A DNA stretch of 64,000 bases from Enterobacter ludwigii (lineage in GTDB: Bacteria > Pseudomonadota > Gammaproteobacteria > Enterobacterales > Enterobacteriaceae), in assembly GCA_900068845.1 (NCBI GenBank), contig CEFQ01000001.1, forward strand, positions 1 through 64,000. Direction: 5' to 3'. The notes beneath the pieces were generated by a model. It saw nothing but the letters and a program-made list of their open reading frames with translations, ran no database searches and had not been told where the DNA came from. The translations under genes and the position numbers were made by a program. The first letter of the stretch is position 1. Each line of letters begins with the position of its first letter. Shown here one piece after another: positions 60,913-64,000 of this stretch.

Positions 60913-61617
60913 ATGGAGTTCGATCCGCCGCTCAAACCCGCCCGTTTGATTGCCCGTTACAAGCGTTTTTTAGCCGATGTGGTCACGCCAGAAGGTGACA
61001 CGCTGACCATTCACTGCGCCAATACCGGCGCGATGACCGGCTGCGCCACACCCGGCGATACCGTGTGGTATTCGACGTCCAGCAGCGCCACGCGAAAGTA
61101 TCCGCACAGTTGGGAGCTCACCGAAACCCAACAAGGCCACTGGATCTGCGTGAATACGCTGCGTGCCAACCCGCTGGTGCGTGAGGCGCTCATGCTCAAC
61201 ATGATTCCGGAATTATCCGCTTACAGCCGCTGCCAGCCGGAAGTGAAATACGGCACGGAAAAAAGCCGAATTGACTTTCTGCTGCAAGCGGAGGGCCGAT
61301 CGAACTGCTATATTGAAGTTAAGTCCGTCACCCTTTTACAAGAAGGTAAAGGCTATTTTCCGGATGCCGTGACGACTCGTGGACAGAAGCATCTGCGCGA
61401 ACTGAGCACTATCGTGGCAGAAGGCCATCGAGCCGTTTTGTTGTTCGCAGTTTTGCATACGGGGATTGAGGACGTTTCCCCGGCACGCCATATCGACGTG
61501 CGATACGCAGAACTACTGGAACAGGCGCAGCGCTGTGGTGTAGAGGTGTTAGCGTATCAAGCTCAGATATCGCCGTTAAAGATGTTACTGACGCGTCCGA
61601 TTAACGTAGCGTTGTAA
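60913..61617 (+). CDS. sfsA: Sugar fermentation stimulation protein SfsA
   Basis: SfsA is a conserved protein with an OB-fold and a nuclease-like domain; in E. coli its overexpression stimulates maltose gene expression, but its activity is not clear. The 234-residue protein has the E. coli length and the signatures [42 protein letters not shown] and [16 protein letters not shown]. The central part resembles a PD-(D/E)xK site. It starts directly after the thpR stop. Confidence 0.94.
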   Translation: MEFDPPLKPARLIARYKRFLADVVTPEGDTLTIHCANTGAMTGCATPGDTVWYSTSSSATRKYPHSWELTETQQGHWICVNTLRANPLVREALMLNMIPELSAYSRCQPEVKYGTEKSRIDFLLQAEGRSNCYIEVKSVTLLQEGKGYFPDAVTTRGQKHLRELSTIVAEGHRAVLLFAVLHTGIEDVSPARHIDVRYAELLEQAQRCGVEVLAYQAQISPLKMLLTRPINVAL

Positions 61618-61709
61618 TATTTATAGCAATTTGATGTGATAGGAATGTTCTGGGCGAGGCGCTGAATACGCGATTGTTCAGAGGCTTGTCAAGTAGTGGT
61701 CAGGATTAA

Positions 61710-61738
61710 TTGCCAACCTTGATTGCTTCTGCTATTTA
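61710..61738 (+). promoter_or_regulatory. Candidate dksA promoter
   Basis: TTGCCA (61710-61715) and TATTTA (61733-61738) are separated by 17 bp and lie about 140 bp upstream of dksA. Both elements are imperfect, so this is a weak call. The ERIC-like remnant would fall in the transcribed leader. Confidence 0.35.
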
Positions 61739-61776
61739 TAGCGGCCTGTTTTTTTCCCTTTATGGGAATCGATAAA

Positions 61777-61857
61777 CCCTAAGTAATTTGAGTTGCAGGA
61801 TGGCGGCAACAGATTGAACGCAGCCAACACACCCGCAGCTTGAAATATGGTGGGTAG
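61777..61857. repeat. ERIC-like element lacking its centre, upstream of dksA
   Basis: The left part (AATTTGAGTTGCAGGATGGCGGCAA) and right part (GAACGCAGCCAACACACCCGCAGCTTGAAATATGG) match the two ends of ERIC/IRU sequences. The central inverted repeat (the CCCCAGG...CTGGGG portion) is missing. The element ends 24 bp before the dksA start, so it makes up most of its leader. The 264-bp gap between sfsA and dksA holds this and a possible promoter. Confidence 0.75.
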
Positions 61858-61881
61858 TGCGTGTTATCCAGGAGAAACAAC

Positions 61882-62337
61882 ATGCAAGAAGGGCAAAACC
61901 GTAAAACATCGTCCCTGAGTATCCTCGCCATCGCTGGAGTGGAACCGTATCAGGTGAAACCGGGCGAAGAGTATATGAACGACGCCCAGCTAGGCCATTT
62001 CCGTAAGATTCTGGAAGCCTGGCGCAACCAACTTCGGGATGAAGTAGATCGCACTGTGTCGCATATGCAGGACGAAGCTGCCAACTTCCCGGATCCGGTC
62101 GACCGTGCCGCACAGGAAGAAGAGTTCAGCCTGGAATTGCGTAACCGCGATCGTGAGCGCAAACTCATTAAAAAGATTGAGAAAACGCTCAAGAAAGTGG
62201 ATGACGACGATTTTGGCTACTGCGACTCCTGCGGTGTAGAAATTGGTATTCGCCGCCTTGAAGCGCGTCCGACTGCCGATCTCTGCATTGACTGCAAAAC
62301 GCTGGCAGAAATCCGCGAGAAGCAGATGGCTGGCTAA
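61882..62337 (+). CDS. dksA: RNA polymerase-binding transcription factor DksA
   Basis: DksA binds the RNA polymerase secondary channel and, with ppGpp, represses rRNA promoters and activates amino-acid genes. The ATG at 61882, with AGGAG upstream, gives 151 residues as in E. coli. The coiled coil has the tip motif with [11 protein letters not shown] (acidic tip near residues 71-74), followed by a zinc finger with CDSCG and [14 protein letters not shown]. It is nearly identical to E. coli DksA. Confidence 0.97.
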   Translation: MQEGQNRKTSSLSILAIAGVEPYQVKPGEEYMNDAQLGHFRKILEAWRNQLRDEVDRTVSHMQDEAANFPDPVDRAAQEEEFSLELRNRDRERKLIKKIEKTLKKVDDDDFGYCDSCGVEIGIRRLEARPTADLCIDCKTLAEIREKQMAG

Positions 62338-62407
62338 TGGCCGTCAGAAAATTGCTACCGCACAGCCGGGAGAATCCCTGTTTTCCCGACGTGCGGTACA
62401 CTTCATT

Positions 62408-63337
62408 ATGAGTACTTCATCCTGCATTGGGCGCTTCGCTCCCTCCCCTTCTGGTGACCTGCATTTTGGTTCGCTTATTGCTGCTTTAGGCAGTTACCTG
62501 AGTGCGCGCGCGCAACAGGGACGCTGGCTGGTGCGAATCGAAGACATTGATCCCCCGCGTGAAGTTCCCGGTGCCGCAACGCGTATTCTGCAGCAGCTGG
62601 AACATTATGGTCTTTACTGGGATGGCGATGTTCTGTGGCAGTCCCAGCGTCATGAAGCGTATCGCGCAGCATTAAGCTGGCTGCAAACCCATCGTCAAAG
62701 TTACTTCTGCACCTGCACGCGCAGTCGCGTTCATCAGCTAGGCGGTTTTTACGACGGTAATTGCCGCGATCGGCAATTACCGGCAGAGAACGCCGCGCTG
62801 CGCCTGCGCCAGCACGCGCCGGTTTTCGGCTTTGACGATCGGCTGCGTGGCCATTTGCAGGCTGAATCGCAGCTGGCACAGGAAGATTTTATTATCCACC
62901 GCCGGGATGGATTGTTTGCTTACAACCTGGCGGTGGTGGTCGATGACCACTTTCAGGGCGTGACGGAAATTGTGCGCGGCGCGGACTTGATTGAGCCAAC
63001 GGTGCGCCAGATTGCGCTGTATCAGCAGTTTGATTGGCCTGTGCCGGATTACCTGCATTTGCCGCTAGCGGTCAATCGTGATGGCAACAAGCTTTCCAAG
63101 CAGAATCATGCCCCCGCGTTGCCCGACGGTGACGCGCGACCGCTGTTAGTGCAGGCATTGCGTTTCCTAGGTCAGCCGGTTTCGCCGGGCTGGCAGGATG
63201 AATCGCTGGAAAGCCTGCTGAAACAGGCGGTCGCACAGTGGAATATCCGCCTGATTCCGTTGCAGAACGGTCTGATAGGCGATGAAACGACATCGCCATT
63301 CCTAAATGGTTCTCAACAGGCTATGATTAGCCGCTGA
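62408..63337 (+). CDS. gluQ: Glutamyl-Q tRNA(Asp) synthetase
   Basis: GluQ (YadB) attaches glutamate to queuosine-34 of tRNA-Asp and is a GluRS paralogue without an anticodon-binding domain. The ATG at 62408 gives [21 protein letters not shown] and 309 residues (E. coli 308). The HIGH-like motif is within [12 protein letters not shown], the zinc ligands are in [19 protein letters not shown], and the KMSKS-like motif is KLSKQNH. It lies between dksA and pcnB, as in E. coli. Confidence 0.95.
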   Translation: MSTSSCIGRFAPSPSGDLHFGSLIAALGSYLSARAQQGRWLVRIEDIDPPREVPGAATRILQQLEHYGLYWDGDVLWQSQRHEAYRAALSWLQTHRQSYFCTCTRSRVHQLGGFYDGNCRDRQLPAENAALRLRQHAPVFGFDDRLRGHLQAESQLAQEDFIIHRRDGLFAYNLAVVVDDHFQGVTEIVRGADLIEPTVRQIALYQQFDWPVPDYLHLPLAVNRDGNKLSKQNHAPALPDGDARPLLVQALRFLGQPVSPGWQDESLESLLKQAVAQWNIRLIPLQNGLIGDETTSPFLNGSQQAMISR

Positions 63338-63374
63338 TTTTATTAACACCCTTTTATCACTGTCGAGGTGTCCC

Positions 63375-64000
63375 ATTTTTACCCGAGTCGCTAATTTTTG
63401 CCGGAGAGTCCTCAAGCGTGATGAGGAGGCGCCTGAAGAGGTGGAAACTGAGAGTCCAAATCTGATGACTGTCATTCCACGAGAAAGCCACAACATCTCA
63501 CGCAAAGATATCAGCGAAAACGCCCTCAAAGTGCTCTATCGCCTGAATAAAGCCGGATACGAAGCCTATCTGGTTGGCGGCGGCGTGCGCGATTTGCTGC
63601 TCGGCAGCAAGCCAAAAGATTTTGATATCACCACCAACGCCACGCCTGAGCAGATGCGTAAGCTATTCCGCAACTGTCGTTTGGTGGGGCGTCGTTTCCG
63701 CCTGGCGCATGTGATGTTCGGTCCGGAAGTGATCGAAGTTGCAACCTTCCGTGGCCATCATCAGGAAGAGAGCGAAGAAGATCGCAATAGCTCACAGCGT
63801 GGCCAGAACGGTATGCTGCTGCGTGACAACATTTTCGGCAGCATAGAAGATGATGCGCAGCGCCGCGATCTCACCATCAACAGCCTCTATTACAGCGTGG
63901 CGGATTTCACCGTACGCGATTATGTGGGTGGCTTGCACGATTTGCAGGAAGGCATCATTCGCATGATTGGCGATCCGGAAACGCGCTACCGCGAAGATCC
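63375..64000 (+). CDS. pcnB: Poly(A) polymerase I, 5' part (continues past the window), ATT start
   Basis: PcnB adds poly(A) tails that speed RNA decay and limits ColE1 plasmid RNAI. About 208 codons are present. The start is read as ATT at 63375 with GAGGTG upstream, giving (M)[17 protein letters not shown], which aligns with the N-terminus of E. coli PcnB, itself started at AUU. The nucleotidyltransferase motif is [20 protein letters not shown] (about residues 60-79), with the catalytic aspartates in KDFDI, and [11 protein letters not shown] follows. It is cut off by the window edge. Confidence 0.93.
   Translation, partial: MFTRVANFCRRVLKRDEEAPEEVETESPNLMTVIPRESHNISRKDISENALKVLYRLNKAGYEAYLVGGGVRDLLLGSKPKDFDITTNATPEQMRKLFRNCRLVGRRFRLAHVMFGPEVIEVATFRGHHQEESEEDRNSSQRGQNGMLLRDNIFGSIEDDAQRRDLTINSLYYSVADFTVRDYVGGLHDLQEGIIRMIGDPETRYRED

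Overview
The window is a gene-dense stretch of core chromosome from a member of the Enterobacterales. Gene content, order and protein sequences follow the Escherichia coli rrnH to pcnB region closely. The departures (a c-type cytochrome behind tilS, an alginate-lyase-family gene behind cdaR, a glycosyltransferase fusion beside fhuA, no yaeQ, nlpE or yadS, and ERIC-like intergenic repeats) suggest an Erwiniaceae-type plant or environmental bacterium such as Pantoea or Erwinia. This placement comes from remembered sequences; no search was run.

Layout. 1-300: promoters and antitermination leader of an rRNA operon running leftward out of the window. 306-866: gmhB (heptose synthesis). 955-3584: MetJ-box-controlled metNIQ methionine importer. 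3713-4818: rcsF and trmO. 4908-7729: proS, arfB, yaeP and rof. 7769-12050 (minus strand): cytochrome c, tilS, a yaeR-type glyoxalase-fold protein and ldcC. 12051-12423: a repeat-rich spacer. 12424-28566 (minus strand): the envelope and lipid macro-cluster read as dxr-uppS-cdsA-rseP-bamA-skp-lpxD-fabZ-lpxA-lpxB-rnhB-dnaE-accA. 28681-32013 (minus strand): rpsB-tsf-pyrH-frr, with the S2 leader upstream of rpsB.

32332-37549 (plus strand): map, glnD, dapD and yaeH. 37591-39983 (minus strand): cdaR coupled to an alginate-lyase-family gene. 40170-43245 (minus strand): degP behind a sigma-E-type promoter, and dgt. 43343-45202 (plus strand): mtn, btuF and a small exported protein. 45238-47065: erpA and hemL, divergent. 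47094-53008 (minus strand): the Fur-type fhuACDB ferrichrome operon. 53344-55170: an uncommon two-domain glycosyltransferase. 55214-60336 (minus strand): mrcB and hrpB. 60373-64000 (plus strand): thpR, sfsA, dksA, gluQ and the 5' part of pcnB.

Most genes are housekeeping: LPS and lipid A, phospholipid and isoprenoid precursors, outer-membrane biogenesis (BamA, Skp, DegP, RseP), translation (ProS, TilS, Tsf, RpsB, Frr, Map, ArfB, TrmO, GluQ) and regulation (GlnD, CdaR, DksA, Rof, RcsF). The most unusual items are a GT25 plus CDP-glycerol-transferase-like fusion between fhuA and mrcB; a secreted polyuronate-lyase-like protein coupled by a TAATG overlap to the sugar-diacid regulator CdaR; a cytochrome c4-like single-heme protein 11 nt behind tilS; an 83-residue exported pilin-like protein; non-canonical starts (CTG for thpR, ATT for pcnB); and several repeat or hairpin elements in spacers. 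No phage, IS element, CRISPR array or tRNA gene was recognised.
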